A stretch of 64,000 nucleotides of DNA from Rubrivirga marina (GCF_002283365.1 NZ_MQWD01000001.1:2403665-2467664), one strand, 5' to 3'. Counted from the first letter of the stretch, positions 1-9,136 are shown. The notes: a model not told the origin generated them from the letters alone. Program-made: numbers and translations.

Positions 1-448
1 GCGTGTAGTCGACGGTCTCCTTGTCGAGGTCGCGGAGCAGTTCCTCCGAGAGCCGCGTCAGGCGGGCCTCGGTGTAGCGCATGGCCGCCGCCGAGTCGCC
101 GTCGATCGAGCCGAAGTTGCCCTGCCCGTCGACGAGCGGCCCGCGGACGTTGAAGTCCTGGGCCATCCGGACGAGCGCGTCGTAGACCGACTGGTCGCCG
201 TGCGGGTGGTACTTGCCGAGGACCTCGCCGACGATGCGCGCCGACTTCTTGTGGGCCCGACCGGCGGCCAGCCCCAGCTCCTGCATGCCGTAGAGCACGC
301 GCCGCTGGACCGGCTTGAGCCCATCGCGGACGTCGGGCAGCGCCCGGCTCACGATCACCGACATCGAGTAGTCGATGTAGGAGGACTTCATCTCCTCCTC
401 GATGTTGATCGGGATGATGCGCGAGGCGCTGTCGGGGATCTCAGCCAT
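1..448 (-). CDS. gyrA: DNA gyrase subunit A, N-terminal part (runs off the window start)
   Basis: This is the breakage-reunion subunit of DNA gyrase, which introduces negative supercoils with GyrB. The ATG is at 446-448 on the minus strand and only about 149 codons lie in the window. The N-terminal GyrA signatures are all present: [42 protein letters not shown], and the catalytic tyrosine in RYTEAR (residue 125 here). Overall similarity favours GyrA over ParC, although ParC cannot be fully excluded without the C-terminal half. The position equivalent to E. coli Ser83 in the quinolone-resistance region is Gln (GDQSVYD) rather than the usual Ser or Thr. The gene is divergent from the response regulator at 662. 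Confidence 0.93.
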   Translation of the reverse strand, partial: MAEIPDSASRIIPINIEEEMKSSYIDYSMSVIVSRALPDVRDGLKPVQRRVLYGMQELGLAAGRAHKKSARIVGEVLGKYHPHGDQSVYDALVRMAQDFNVRGPLVDGQGNFGSIDGDSAAAMRYTEARLTRLSEELLRDLDKETVDYT

Positions 449-661
449 GGGGCGAAAACAGGGGCGGGGGGATCTCGGCGAAGATACCGAAAGCCAGCGA
501 CGCCGACCTGTCACAGGGCACCCTCTGACCTGCCTCGGCGGGGACTTCGACGGCACCTCACGGACCGCCCTTGGGGGAAACCCTCACGCACTTTCGGCGC
601 GGATGGCTGCGGCTCCGCCTCGAAGCTGTGGTACCCTTTTCCCCCGCTTCTCCTGCTCGCC

Positions 662-1345
662 ATGGATTCCGCCCCGACGAACGGCGCTCGCGTCCGCATC
701 CTCATCGTCGACGATCACCCCATCGTCCGCCAGGGGCTCGAGCGGCTCGTCGAGCGCGAGCCCGACCTCGAGATCGTCGCCGAGGCCGCCACGGCCGACG
801 AGGCGCTGGGGGTGATCGACTCGGAGGAGGTCGACTTCGTCGTGCTCGACATCGGGCTCAAGCAGGGGTCGGGCCTCGACGTGATCGGCCAGATCCGCGC
901 GCGCCGCGACGACCTGCCCGTCCTCGTCCTGTCGATGCACCAGGAGCGGTTCTACGCCGAGCGGGTGCTCCGCAACGGGGCCCAGGGCTACGTCATGAAG
1001 CAGGGCGACCCGAGCGAGATCATCCCGGCCATCCGGCGGATCCTGTCCGGGGACCTCTACCTCAGCCCGGCCCTCGCCGACGAACTCGTGCGCCGGGCCG
1101 TCGAGGGCCCCGAAGAGAGCCGCCCGCCCGCCGAGCAGTTGTCCGATCGCGAGGCCGAGGTCGTTCGCCTCATCGGTGGCGGGATGTCGACGCGTGAGAT
1201 CGCGGGGGAGCTCAACCTCTCGGTCAAGACCATCGAGAGCTACCGCGCCAACGTCAAACGGAAGCTGGGGCTCCGGAGCGGCGCCGAGCTGGCCCGCTTC
1301 GCCTACGACTGGACGAGCCGGTCGATGGGCGTCACGGCGGGGTAG
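662..1345 (+). CDS. NarL/FixJ-type response regulator
   Basis: A 227-residue two-component response regulator. The receiver domain occupies about residues 11-125, with acidic pair DD at 17-18, phosphoacceptor Asp63 in VLDIGL, switch Ser91 and conserved Lys113 in GYVMKQGD. A LuxR/NarL helix-turn-helix follows (LSDREAEVVRLIGGG through SVKTIESYRANVKRKLGL, about 160-210). ATG 662 is chosen because the upstream extension of the reading frame has no conserved residues and overlaps the gyrA leader. No cognate kinase is adjacent, so the signal is unknown. The protein is expected to be a DNA-binding transcription factor activated by phosphorylation. Confidence 0.93.
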   Translation: MDSAPTNGARVRILIVDDHPIVRQGLERLVEREPDLEIVAEAATADEALGVIDSEEVDFVVLDIGLKQGSGLDVIGQIRARRDDLPVLVLSMHQERFYAERVLRNGAQGYVMKQGDPSEIIPAIRRILSGDLYLSPALADELVRRAVEGPEESRPPAEQLSDREAEVVRLIGGGMSTREIAGELNLSVKTIESYRANVKRKLGLRSGAELARFAYDWTSRSMGVTAG

Positions 1346-1360
1346 GGCGAGCGACAGCGT

Positions 1361-1412
1361 CCGCCTCGGCGCGGCGTCGGTCCGAGCGGTTCGGCCCGGA
1401 CGACCGAGGCGG
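1361..1412. repeat. Intergenic inverted repeat, CCGCCTCGG family
   Basis: Left arm CCGCCTCGG (1361-1369) is the exact reverse complement of CCGAGGCGG (1404-1412), and the right arm continues GCGGA. It follows the response-regulator stop codon by 15 nt. It could be a terminator hairpin without a T-tract, but the same arms recur at other intergenic sites in the window, which points to a dispersed family. Confidence 0.55.
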
Positions 1413-1470
1413 GCGGAGTTGAGGCCGCGTCCCCGCCGGCCGATACCCCGGCGGAACTCCTCGCACCGCC

Positions 1471-1977
1471 ATGCGCCTCCTCGGCCTTCTCGTCGCCCTC
1501 GCCGCCGTTGCGGCGCCCGCCTCCGCCCAGCAGCGGTTCGTCCAGGCCTGCGCCGCGTCGCCCGACGTCCAGCAGGTTGAGGGGATCGACGCCGGCCAAC
1601 TCTGCGGCTGCGTCGCCGAGCGGACGATCGCCCGCGGCATCCCGGCCGCCGACCTCGACCGGAGCATCGAGTACTCCTCCGCCGACCTCGCCTCCGCGCC
1701 GGACGAGATCCGCGCCGTCGCCGAGGCGGCGATGGAGGCGACCGTGCCGTGCGCGCTGGCACAGGCCGGAGTCACCGAGGCGATGATGGACGGCGTTGCA
1801 GCGGCTTCCCCGGCTCCGGAGGCCCCCGCGGCCTCGGCCGTGACGGGGACGCCCGTGCCGATGCCCGCCGAGCCCGCGCCGACGGTGTACTCGGGCCTCC
1901 GCACGGGGGACGGGACGGGCTCCGTCCGCGTCGAGCAGGAGGGGAAGGGCGGCGCCATCCGGATCCTCGGCGAGTGA
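1471..1977 (+). CDS. Small exported protein of unknown function
   Basis: A 168-residue protein with a clear N-terminal signal peptide (MRLLGLLVALAAVAAPASA, cleavage near AQQ), so probably periplasmic or surface exposed. The mature part has four Cys in its first hundred residues or so (QAC, LCGC, PCAL), compatible with two disulfides. A low-complexity Ala/Pro/Glu region (about 110-140) and a short Gly-rich tail follow. I do not recognise the family. The first half is predicted helical and the C-terminal tail is likely disordered. It is probably a monocistronic gene, lying between a palindromic element and the pyruvate kinase leader. Confidence 0.75.
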   Translation: MRLLGLLVALAAVAAPASAQQRFVQACAASPDVQQVEGIDAGQLCGCVAERTIARGIPAADLDRSIEYSSADLASAPDEIRAVAEAAMEATVPCALAQAGVTEAMMDGVAAASPAPEAPAASAVTGTPVPMPAEPAPTVYSGLRTGDGTGSVRVEQEGKGGAIRILGE

Positions 1978-2054
1978 GCGGGGGGCACCCCGCCGTGTCA
2001 GCCGTGCCGATGAGATTTAGCGGGCCCGCCGCGCAGGTCGCGCGGGGCGAGGCG

Positions 2055-2062
2055 TAGGTTGG
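2055..2062 (+). promoter_or_regulatory. Candidate -7 promoter element for pyk
   Basis: TAGGTTGG fits the Bacteroidota-type -7 pattern TAnnTTyG/TAnnTTTG and lies 53 nt upstream of the pyruvate kinase ATG. No convincing TTG is seen at the -33 position, so the assignment is tentative. Confidence 0.35.
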
Positions 2063-2115
2063 ACCCGCCGCACACGTCGCGGCGTCCCCTTCTGCCCGTC
2101 CTCTCAGCCCGACCC

Positions 2116-3567
2116 ATGCCCCGGCCCACGCCCCGTCGTACGAAGATCGTCTGCACGCTCGGCCCGGCCGTCGCCTCCCGCGAGGGCGTCCGCGCGCTCA
2201 TCGGGGCCGGGATGGACGTGGCCCGACTCAACTTCTCGCACGGCTCGCACGACGATCACCGCGAGATGATGGAGATCGTCCGCGAGGAGGCGAAGGCGGC
2301 GGGGCGCGTGGTCCCGATCCTCCAGGACCTCCAGGGGCCGAAGATCCGGCTCGGCAAGGTCAAGGACGGCGGCGTGCTCATCCACAAGGGCGCGCCGCTC
2401 GTGCTCACGAGCGAGCGGATGGACGAGGGGACCGCCGAGCGGTGCTACGTGAGCTACGACGCGCTCGCCGAGGAGGTCTCCGAGGGCAATCGGATCCTCC
2501 TCGACGACGGCCACCTCGAGCTCGTCGTGACCCGCGTCGACGGCAACGACGTCCACACCGAGGTCGTGGTGGGCGGGCCGCTGCGGAGCCGGAAGGGCGT
2601 CAACCTGCCGAAGCTCAAGACGGCCCGGCCGTCGCTCACCGACAAAGACCTCGCGGACCTCGCCTTCGGGCTCGACCACGACGTCGACTTTATCGCCCTG
2701 TCGTTCGTCCGCTCGGGGTCCGACGTCGAGGACATCAACCGGCGCATCCGGGCCGCTGGCAAGGACATCCCGGTGATCTCGAAGATCGAGAAGCCCGAGG
2801 CCGTCGACGACTTCGAGGCGATCCTCGCGGCGACGGCCGGCGTGATGGTGGCCCGCGGCGACCTCGGCATCGAGATCCCGATGCAGGAGGTCCCGATCGT
2901 CCAGAAACAGCTCATCCGGGCCTGCCTCGAGGCGGCCAAGCCGGTCATCACGGCGACCCAGATGCTCGAGTCGATGATCGAGAACCCGCGCCCGACGCGG
3001 GCCGAGGCGACCGACGTCGCGAACGCCGTGCTCGACGGGTCCGACGCGGTCATGCTCTCGGGCGAGACGGCGGCCGGGAAGTACCCCGTCGAGGCCGTCC
3101 GGATCATGGACGAGATCGTTCGTCAGGCTGAGGCCAACCGGCGCGTGCTCGGCGGGCGACAGGCCATGGAGGCGGTCTCCGACGCCGCGCAGCCCGTCTC
3201 CGACGCCGTCTCGTACACGGCCGTCCGGCTGGCCGACGAGACCCGCGCGGAGGCCATCTGCTGCCTGACCCACTCGGGCTCGACGGCCCGAGCGATCGCC
3301 AGCCACCGGCCCGGCGTCCCGATCTACGCCTTCACCGACGACGAGGCGGCGCTCGGCCGGATCGCCCTGACGTGGGGCGTCGAGCCCATCGCCATCGGGT
3401 TCCAGGAGCACACCGACGACGGCGTCCGGACGGTCCACCAGCAGCTCCTCGAGCGGGGCGACTACGAGCCCGGCACGCGGATCGTCATCACGGCCGGGCT
3501 CCCGCTGCCGGCCATGGGGCTCACGAACATGGTCCACGTGTCGTCGCTGGGCGAGGACTGGGTGTAG
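2116..3567 (+). CDS. pyk: Pyruvate kinase
   Basis: Cytosolic glycolytic enzyme that transfers phosphate from phosphoenolpyruvate to ADP. 483 residues, normal for the family. The N-terminus RRTKIVCTLGPAVASREGV and the substrate-binding NFSHGSHDDH are canonical. The B domain follows (about 70-170). The catalytic lysine is in VISKIEKPEAV. The metal/PEP-binding MVARGDLGIEIP, TATQMLESM and MLSGETAAGKYP motifs are intact. The last ~120 residues are the C-terminal allosteric domain. ATG 2116 is chosen because the reading frame upstream of it is not conserved and it directly precedes the family N-terminus. Confidence 0.97.
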   Translation: MPRPTPRRTKIVCTLGPAVASREGVRALIGAGMDVARLNFSHGSHDDHREMMEIVREEAKAAGRVVPILQDLQGPKIRLGKVKDGGVLIHKGAPLVLTSERMDEGTAERCYVSYDALAEEVSEGNRILLDDGHLELVVTRVDGNDVHTEVVVGGPLRSRKGVNLPKLKTARPSLTDKDLADLAFGLDHDVDFIALSFVRSGSDVEDINRRIRAAGKDIPVISKIEKPEAVDDFEAILAATAGVMVARGDLGIEIPMQEVPIVQKQLIRACLEAAKPVITATQMLESMIENPRPTRAEATDVANAVLDGSDAVMLSGETAAGKYPVEAVRIMDEIVRQAEANRRVLGGRQAMEAVSDAAQPVSDAVSYTAVRLADETRAEAICCLTHSGSTARAIASHRPGVPIYAFTDDEAALGRIALTWGVEPIAIGFQEHTDDGVRTVHQQLLERGDYEPGTRIVITAGLPLPAMGLTNMVHVSSLGEDWV

Positions 3568-3751
3568 GGGATCGGGCGAGGCACGACCCGGCACAGGAGG
3601 ATTAGGGAGGAGTCGAACGCGACGCCGTGCCGAGGCGCGTCGGTTTGCCCGAGGTGGTCCGCCTCGGCGTCGAGGTGGGAGGGGGCGAGGGAGGAACGGG
3701 GGGCGGTGGCGGCCCGTTGAGATCGGCCCCTCTTTCTCCCGTCCCCCACTC

Positions 3752-4531
3752 ATGGCCCGCTTCCTCTGCGCCGTCCACGCCACCGACGGCGCCCCCCGTG
3801 CCTACGCCATCGTCGAGGTCCTCGGCGACGGCTCGGCCCCGACCTACGCCGTCCGCGACCTCCGCCGCGTCACCGGTGACGACCCGCTCCGCGCCGTCCT
3901 CGACGCGATCGGGAGCGAGAAGCAGTATGCCGGGCAGACGACGCTCGTGACGTCGGGCGGCCAGGCCGTCGCCGACGCGTTCCACGAGATCGGCCCGAGC
4001 GCCGTCGCCGTCCACGTCGGCTCCGGCGATTCGGACGCCCACGACGTTCCGGCGCAGGTCCTCGTCGACACGTTCGAGCGGCTCTACCGCGACGGCGCCA
4101 TCGACGCTCCAGGCTCGCTCGATGCGGCCTCCGAAGCCATCGAGGCGATGTACGCCTCCGCCGACCTCGAGGCCGCCGCGCCGGATTCCGACCGCGACGC
4201 CGAGGGCGACCTCGACGACGACGGGACCGACGGCCCGGACGCCGTCGTCGTCGAGCAGTCCGGCTCGGCCGCCAACACGTCGACGGAGGTCATCAAGGCC
4301 CCGATCACGGCCAACGAGGCGAGCGCTGCCGCCGTGGATGCCCGTGAGCCGCAGGCCCGCATCGCGTCCGCGACCGGCGGGGAGGTCGACCTCGGCGACC
4401 ACGAAGACGTGGCGCTCGCGCTCGCGCTAGCGTGCTGGTACGGAGAGGCCTCCCGCGACGACCTCCCCCAGACCGACAAGGCCGACGAGGCGCTCGCCAA
4501 CCGCGTCAACCGCCCGACGCGCCGGAACTAG
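3752..4531 (+). CDS. Unknown acidic protein
   Basis: 259 residues with no motif I recognise. The first ~110 residues look like a compact alpha/beta domain (HATDGAPRAYAIVEVLGD, then TTLVTSGGQAVADAFHEIG). A long acidic, Ala/Asp-rich linker spans about 125-175. The C-terminal segment is helical (GDHEDVALALALACWYGEA) and ends in a basic tail. There is no signal peptide, so it is probably cytosolic. It stands alone between pyk (same strand, 184 nt upstream) and the convergent moaB. The codon usage matches its neighbours, so it is probably a genuine lineage-specific gene. Confidence 0.7.
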   Translation: MARFLCAVHATDGAPRAYAIVEVLGDGSAPTYAVRDLRRVTGDDPLRAVLDAIGSEKQYAGQTTLVTSGGQAVADAFHEIGPSAVAVHVGSGDSDAHDVPAQVLVDTFERLYRDGAIDAPGSLDAASEAIEAMYASADLEAAAPDSDRDAEGDLDDDGTDGPDAVVVEQSGSAANTSTEVIKAPITANEASAAAVDAREPQARIASATGGEVDLGDHEDVALALALACWYGEASRDDLPQTDKADEALANRVNRPTRRN

Positions 4532-4599
4532 CCCCGGTGATTCAGAGTCGCGCCCCGCCGGTCCGCCTCGGGGAGTCGCCCGACGTGGGCCGAGTCGGA

Positions 4600-5181
4600 C
4601 TAGAGGCCGGAGCCGGCGGGCTCGACGGGGAACTGGGGGCGCGGCGGCGGCTTCGCGGCCGGCTGGCGGACGGCCTCCCACACGAGGTGCTGGAGGTCGG
4701 GCAAGATGAGCCGGTGGAGCGCGAGGTCGACGGCGGCCGTCGAACCGGGGCAGCAGAACAGGAGCGTCTCGGGGTCGCCGTCCTCGGGTCCGTAGAGCCC
4801 AGCCGTCGCCCGCGAGAGCATCGCCGCGGCGCCGATCTCGTCGTACGACAGCATCCGGAACAGCTCGCCGAAGCCGGGCAGGGGCTTCTGGATCAGCCGG
4901 TCGGCGACCTCGATGGTCCGGTCGCGGCGCCCGATGCCGGTCCCGCCCGTGGTGATGACGGCCTCGACGCGGCCGGCGAGGTGGAGCAGGACGGCCCGGA
5001 TGGCCTCGCCGTCGTCGGGCACGATCCGGTAGAACTCGAGCGTGTGGCCGGCCTCGCGGACCCCGTCGCAGAGGAGCTTCCCGCTCGTGTCGTCGGCCTC
5101 GGTGCGGGAGTCGGAGGCGGTGACGACGGCGCAGGCGACGGGCGTGTCGCGGGCGAGCGTACGGTGGAGGTCGGCGGACAT
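4600..5181 (-). CDS. moaB: MoaB/MogA-family molybdenum cofactor biosynthesis protein
   Basis: 193 residues with the MoCF fold that adenylylates molybdopterin. The signature TTGGTGIGRRDRT lies in the middle, preceded by AVVTASDSR near the N-terminus and followed by FRMLSYDEIGAAAMLSRATAG and a CCPGSTAAVDLAL segment equivalent to the family LPGSP/AV motif. The Pro-rich C-terminal tail is not part of the conserved domain. It is the third gene of a minus-strand run with gdhA and yidD (24 nt from yidD). The MOSC protein at 22624 is the only other gene in the window with a plausible molybdenum-cofactor link. Confidence 0.9.
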   Translation of the reverse strand: MSADLHRTLARDTPVACAVVTASDSRTEADDTSGKLLCDGVREAGHTLEFYRIVPDDGEAIRAVLLHLAGRVEAVITTGGTGIGRRDRTIEVADRLIQKPLPGFGELFRMLSYDEIGAAAMLSRATAGLYGPEDGDPETLLFCCPGSTAAVDLALHRLILPDLQHLVWEAVRQPAAKPPPRPQFPVEPAGSGL

Positions 5182-5205
5182 GCGGGGGTGAGCGTGGGGC
5201 CGCTC

Positions 5206-5523
5206 TCACCCCGGGCCGGCACCGTCCGTTCCTGCGTTCTCCCCGAACCAGCGCGGCGGGTCGTGTCCGTGGCCGCCCCACGGGTTGCACCGGAGGATGC
5301 GCCACGCGGCGAGGATCGTGCCCCGGACGGCGCCGTACTCGCGGAGCGCTTGGACCGCGTATTCCGAGCACGTCGGGGTGTAGCGGCACGACGCCGGGAG
5401 CCACGGCGAGATGGCCCCCTGGTACAGTCGAACGAGCCCGACGAGCGCCAGACGCGGAAGACGCCAGAGGGTGGGGAGCACGGACACGATGGGGAGAGCG
5501 TGGGACCGGACAACGGGCCCCAC
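5206..5523 (-). CDS. yidD: Membrane protein insertion efficiency factor YidD
   Basis: 105 residues. The YidD signature is complete: RLYQGAISPWLPASCRYTPTCSEYAVQALREYG, then LAAWRILRCNPWGGHGHDP, including the conserved Cys residues. YidD is a small membrane-associated protein that helps YidC insert inner-membrane proteins. The ATG at 5523 starts 17 nt after the gdhA stop, and a GTG about 11 codons downstream is an alternative start that better matches typical N-termini. It normally sits near rnpA/yidC but here is in an unrelated context with gdhA and moaB. Confidence 0.93.
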   Translation of the reverse strand: MGPVVRSHALPIVSVLPTLWRLPRLALVGLVRLYQGAISPWLPASCRYTPTCSEYAVQALREYGAVRGTILAAWRILRCNPWGGHGHDPPRWFGENAGTDGAGPG

Positions 5524-5540
5524 GCTCTACGTCCTACGCC

Positions 5541-6857
5541 CTAGGCGTAGATCCCCCGCATCTTCAGCGCGCCGGCCACCTTCTCGATGGCGATCACGTA
5601 CGCACCGATCCGCATGGACGTGTCGTAGCGCTCGGCGGCGTCGTAGACGCGGTCGAAGGCGGCGCGCATCATCCGGTCGAGCCGGCGGTTCACGCGGTCC
5701 TTCGTCCAGAAGTAGCCCTGGCGGTCCTGGACCCACTCGAAGTACGAGACGGTCACGCCGCCCGCGTTGGCGAGGATGTCCGGGATGACGAGGACGCCGT
5801 TCTGCTGGAGGATCTCGTCGGCGTTCGGCGTCGTGGGGCCGTTGGCGCCCTCGGCCACGATCTTGGCCTTGACGTCGGCCGCGTTCTTGGCCGTGATCTG
5901 GTTCTCCTTGGCGCACGGCGCCAGCACGTCGACGTCGAGGGTGAGGAGCTCCTCGTTCGAGATCGTCTCGGCGCCGTCGAAGCCGGCGAGCGACCGGCCG
6001 TGCTCGGCGGCGTACTCGATGGCCGCGTCGACGTCGATCCCCTTCGGGTTGTAGTACCCGCCGGAGACGTCGCTGACGGCGACGATCGTGCAGCCCTGCT
6101 CGCGGAGGAGCTGGGCCGCCACCGACCCGACGTTGCCGAAGCCCTGGACGGCGACCGTGGCCTGGCCCGGGCGCATCCCGAGGCGGTCCATCGCGCCGAG
6201 CGTCGTCGTCATGACGCCGCGGCCGGTCGCCTCGCGCCGGCCCTCGGAGCCGCCGATGAGGAGCGGCTTGCCGGTCACGACGGCCGTCTCGGTGCGGCGG
6301 GCGTGCATCGAGTACGTGTCGAGCAGCCACGCCATGACCTGCTCGTTCGTGTTCATGTCGGGCGCCGGGATGTCCTTGTCCGGCCCGAACACGTCGAGGA
6401 GGTTGGCCGTGTAGCGCCGCGTGAGCCGCTCGATTTCGCCGGCCGACATCTCGGACGGATCGCAGCAGACGCCGCCCTTGGCCCCACCGAACGGGACGCC
6501 GACGACGGCGCACTTCCACGTCATCCACGCGGCCAGCGCCTTGACCTCGTCGACGTGGACGTCGGGCGCGAACCGGATGCCGCCCTTCGACGGCCCGAGC
6601 ACCTCGGAGTGGATCACGCGGTAGCCCTCGAACACCTTGAGCCGGCCGTCGTCCATCACGACCGGGATGCTCGTGATGTGGATCCGAGTGGGCGAACGGA
6701 GGACGTCGTAGAGGCCGGGGTCGAGCTTGAGGAGGTCGGCGGCGACGTCGAACCGCTCCATCATCGACTGGAACGGGTTCTCCTTGTCGACGGGCGGGGC
6801 GGGCTCTTGGTAGATCGCGCGCGTCTCGACGTCGCGCTTGAACGGGGTGGCGGGCAT
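5541..6857 (-). CDS. gdhA: Glu/Leu/Phe/Val dehydrogenase (glutamate dehydrogenase)
   Basis: 438 residues, usual for the small hexameric GDH class that interconverts glutamate and 2-oxoglutarate with NAD(P). Visible motifs are GPSKGGIRF (substrate lysine), PFGGAKGGV (catalytic lysine), [10 protein letters not shown], and the Rossmann signature [11 protein letters not shown]. The C-terminal [21 protein letters not shown] is typical of the GdhA/RocG class. ATG 6857 is chosen because residues upstream of MPATPF are Arg/Pro-rich and unconserved. A candidate promoter and a perfect 14-bp palindrome lie just upstream. It heads the gdhA-yidD-moaB run and, with alanine dehydrogenase nearby, suggests local clustering of ammonium/amino-acid metabolism genes. 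Confidence 0.96.
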   Translation of the reverse strand: MPATPFKRDVETRAIYQEPAPPVDKENPFQSMMERFDVAADLLKLDPGLYDVLRSPTRIHITSIPVVMDDGRLKVFEGYRVIHSEVLGPSKGGIRFAPDVHVDEVKALAAWMTWKCAVVGVPFGGAKGGVCCDPSEMSAGEIERLTRRYTANLLDVFGPDKDIPAPDMNTNEQVMAWLLDTYSMHARRTETAVVTGKPLLIGGSEGRREATGRGVMTTTLGAMDRLGMRPGQATVAVQGFGNVGSVAAQLLREQGCTIVAVSDVSGGYYNPKGIDVDAAIEYAAEHGRSLAGFDGAETISNEELLTLDVDVLAPCAKENQITAKNAADVKAKIVAEGANGPTTPNADEILQQNGVLVIPDILANAGGVTVSYFEWVQDRQGYFWTKDRVNRRLDRMMRAAFDRVYDAAERYDTSMRIGAYVIAIEKVAGALKMRGIYA

Positions 6858-6898
6858 GGCGTCCCGGCGGACCGGGGGAGGGCGGGGGGAGGGCGCCC

Positions 6899-6925
6899 GG
6901 AAGGTAGAGCGCGGAAGCGCTTCCG
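6899..6925 (-). promoter_or_regulatory. Candidate gdhA promoter with palindromic operator
   Basis: On the minus strand a TACCTTCC -7-like element (6906-6899) lies about 40 nt before the gdhA ATG. Immediately upstream is the perfect palindrome CGGAAGCGCTTCCG (6912-6925), whose core AAGCGCTT has the AAnCGnTT form typical of LacI-family operators. Its position between the -33 and -7 regions would suit a repressor. The regulator is unknown. Confidence 0.45.
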
Positions 6926-7102
6926 AACAGGCGGAACAGGAAACTACCCCGCCTATCGGTGGGCACGCCGCTCCGTTCCATCTCCGCGAGGCGTTCATGG
7001 ATCGGAGGGCTTCGGGGCCCGGAAATGGCGCATCTCGACTCCCACCGGAGTTGGCGAAGGGGCCCCGGTGGGCCCACCTTCCAGCCTTCACCGACGCGTC
7101 CC

Positions 7103-7873
7103 GTGACCCGCCAGCAGCTCAAAGACCTCGCTCAGCTCTCGCGCTCGAAAGGCCGCCGCCAGCAGGGGCGGTTTCTGGTCGAGGGCGTCCGGTCGGTCGA
7201 GGCGGCCGTCGACGCGGGGGCGCCGGTCGAGGCGGTCCTCGTCACGGCCGAGGCGGCCGGGGACCACCGCGTCGCGGCACTTCTGGAGCGGACGGGCGCG
7301 GTCGTCCACACGGTCGCGGCGCGCGATCTCGACCGGGTCGGCGATGCGCGCACGTCGCAGGGCGTCCTCGCCGTGTCGCGGTCCGTCGTCGGCGACGGCG
7401 CGGGCCCGGTCGACGCGCCCGTCCTCTTGCTCGACGGCGTACAGGACCCCGGCAACGTCGGCGCCCTCGTACGGACGGCCGCGTGGTTCGGCGTCAGCAC
7501 GGTCGTCGGCGACGAGGACACGGCCGACTTCGAAAACCCCAAAGCGGTCCGTGCCTCGATGGGTGGGATTTGGGACGTGGCGTTGGTCCGGGTGCCCGAC
7601 CTCGGGGCCAGCCTCGACCGACTCGCCGGCGACGGCGTCGCGCTGTGGGGCGCCGACCTCGGCGGCACGTCCGTTACCGAGTGGGCGCCGGGACGCTCGG
7701 CCGCGCTCGTCATGGGGAGCGAGGCGCACGGACTGTCCGACGCAGTCGCCGAGCGGCTCCGGCACTCGGGCGGCGGCCTGGTCCACATCCCCGGCGCGGA
7801 GGGCGCGCGGGGCGTCGAGTCGCTCAACGTGTCGGTGGCCGGCGGCGTGCTGCTGGCGCGCTGGCTCGGCTAG
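7103..7873 (+). CDS. TrmH/SpoU-family RNA 2'-O-ribose methyltransferase
   Basis: 256 residues. The N-terminal substrate-binding domain ([20 protein letters not shown], about 1-90) is followed by the SPOUT knot methyltransferase domain. Its three SpoU motifs are visible: motif 1 [19 protein letters not shown], motif 2 [12 protein letters not shown], and motif 3 [20 protein letters not shown]. It uses S-adenosylmethionine to methylate a ribose in rRNA or tRNA; the exact site cannot be told. I start it at GTG 7103, which begins the conserved [13 protein letters not shown]; the reading frame upstream is not conserved. It is divergent from gdhA and its stop overlaps the convergent DUF4864 gene by 4 nt. 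Confidence 0.92.
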   Translation: MTRQQLKDLAQLSRSKGRRQQGRFLVEGVRSVEAAVDAGAPVEAVLVTAEAAGDHRVAALLERTGAVVHTVAARDLDRVGDARTSQGVLAVSRSVVGDGAGPVDAPVLLLDGVQDPGNVGALVRTAAWFGVSTVVGDEDTADFENPKAVRASMGGIWDVALVRVPDLGASLDRLAGDGVALWGADLGGTSVTEWAPGRSAALVMGSEAHGLSDAVAERLRHSGGGLVHIPGAEGARGVESLNVSVAGGVLLARWLG

Positions 7874-8358
7874 ATCCGCGTGGTCGTGGCCTCCGGCAGC
7901 GGGCGGCGCGTGACGCCGTCCGTCATCCAGCAGCCGTCGAACAAGCCGCCGTCCTGGCGCGAGAGGATGAACACGTAGACCGCCCGGCGGCCGTCGTCGT
8001 GCGTCAGCGTCACACGCTGGGCGGCCCGGTCGTCCTCGACCGCGATCCGCCCGAAGTCGGCCCGCGCGAAGTCGAGCATGTCGCCGTAGACGGGCCCTTT
8101 GACCATCGCGGCGAACCGGTCGAGGGGCCCCGTCGCCACCTGGTTGGCCGGCGACGCGAACCGGAAGGCCGTCTCGATGCCGGCGTCGGGAGACGGGTCG
8201 TCGTTGCGTTGGAGCGCCTCGACCTGGATGCGGACGACCTCGGCCGGCGTGAGGTCGGGCGAGGGCTCGGGCCCGCCGTCGGCCTGCCCGGCCAGGAGGA
8301 GCGCGGCGGGAAGGAGCAGCACGGCGAGGGCGGCAGTGACGGGGTGGACGGTCGGCAT
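7870..8358 (-). CDS. Exported DUF4864-like protein
   Basis: 162 residues with an N-terminal signal peptide (hydrophobic residues about 7-24). The mature domain contains AFRFASPANQVATGPLDRFAAMVKGPVYGDML, which matches my recollection of the DUF4864 family (small exported alpha+beta domain, function unknown). It ends with GGLFDGCWMTDGVT. The gene converges on the methyltransferase, sharing 4 nt at the stop codons, and appears monocistronic. Confidence 0.75.
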   Translation of the reverse strand: MPTVHPVTAALAVLLLPAALLLAGQADGGPEPSPDLTPAEVVRIQVEALQRNDDPSPDAGIETAFRFASPANQVATGPLDRFAAMVKGPVYGDMLDFARADFGRIAVEDDRAAQRVTLTHDDGRRAVYVFILSRQDGGLFDGCWMTDGVTRRPLPEATTTRI

Positions 8359-8524
8359 GGGAGTCGGCGCGGGCGACGGGTGCAGTGACGCGAGCGGGCC
8401 CAGCCTGGTCCCCCGCGCCCGGATATGGGGGATGGTCTGACATGAGCGCGCCGACCTTCACCGGGACGCGCGCTCGGATCCCGCCCGGCCGCCGCGCGTC
8501 CCCGGTCCTCACCGACTGCCCGCC

Positions 8525-9136
8525 ATGGAGTCCCGCGTCCGCCGCGCGACCGTCACGTCGTACGACCCCGCCCGCCTCGGGGAGGCCATGCGCGCGGCGT
8601 TCGCCGACGACTCCGCCAGCACGTTCCTGTGGCCCGACCCCGAGACGCGCGACGAGGGGCTGCGTTGGTACTACGGCGTGCTGGTGCCCCGGCTCGGCTT
8701 CGGTGGCGGGCGCGTCTACGTGGCCGAGAGCGGGGCCGGCCAGTCGGTGTGGATCGCCCCCGGGAACGGCATCACGGTCCCTGCCGCGGTACGGGCCGGC
8801 GCACTCCGGTTCGTCTCGCGGTTCGGCGTCGCGGCGTCGCTCCGCCTCAAGCGGCTGGCCGACACCATCGACGCGCTCCGTGCCGAGGCGGCCCCACCCG
8901 GCCACTGGTACCTCCTGCTTCTCGGCGTCGACCCCGAGGCGCAGGGGACCGGCCTCGGCGAGGCCCTCATGGCCCCGCTCTTCGAGGAGGCCGACGTGAA
9001 CCGCCGCGCGGTCTACCTCGAAACGTCGACGCCGTCGAACCTCCCGTACTACCGACGGCACGGGTTCGAGGTCGTCGGCGAGCGCCGGGTGCCGGGGGCA
9101 CACCGGTACTGGGGGATGGCCCGCCCTCCGGTGTAG
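8525..9136 (+). CDS. GNAT-family N-acetyltransferase
   Basis: 203 residues. The acetyl-CoA pyrophosphate-binding loop is seen in YLLLLGVDPEAQGTGLGEALMAPL (motif A, about 125-150). The motif B segment LETSTPSNLPYYRRHGFEVVGE follows, as in GNATs that act on small molecules or antibiotics. Substrate unknown. It ends 8 nt upstream of alanine dehydrogenase, so the two are likely co-transcribed. Confidence 0.88.
   Translation: MESRVRRATVTSYDPARLGEAMRAAFADDSASTFLWPDPETRDEGLRWYYGVLVPRLGFGGGRVYVAESGAGQSVWIAPGNGITVPAAVRAGALRFVSRFGVAASLRLKRLADTIDALRAEAAPPGHWYLLLLGVDPEAQGTGLGEALMAPLFEEADVNRRAVYLETSTPSNLPYYRRHGFEVVGERRVPGAHRYWGMARPPV

Noticed and set aside
584-1762. Long minus-strand reading frame opposite the response regulator
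   Set aside because: Arg/Pro/Gly-rich shadow of a high-G+C gene on the other strand; no domain or plausible start. The same reasoning removes most long antisense frames, for example those opposite pyk, tuf, rpoB, rpoC, alaS and the cyclase receptor.
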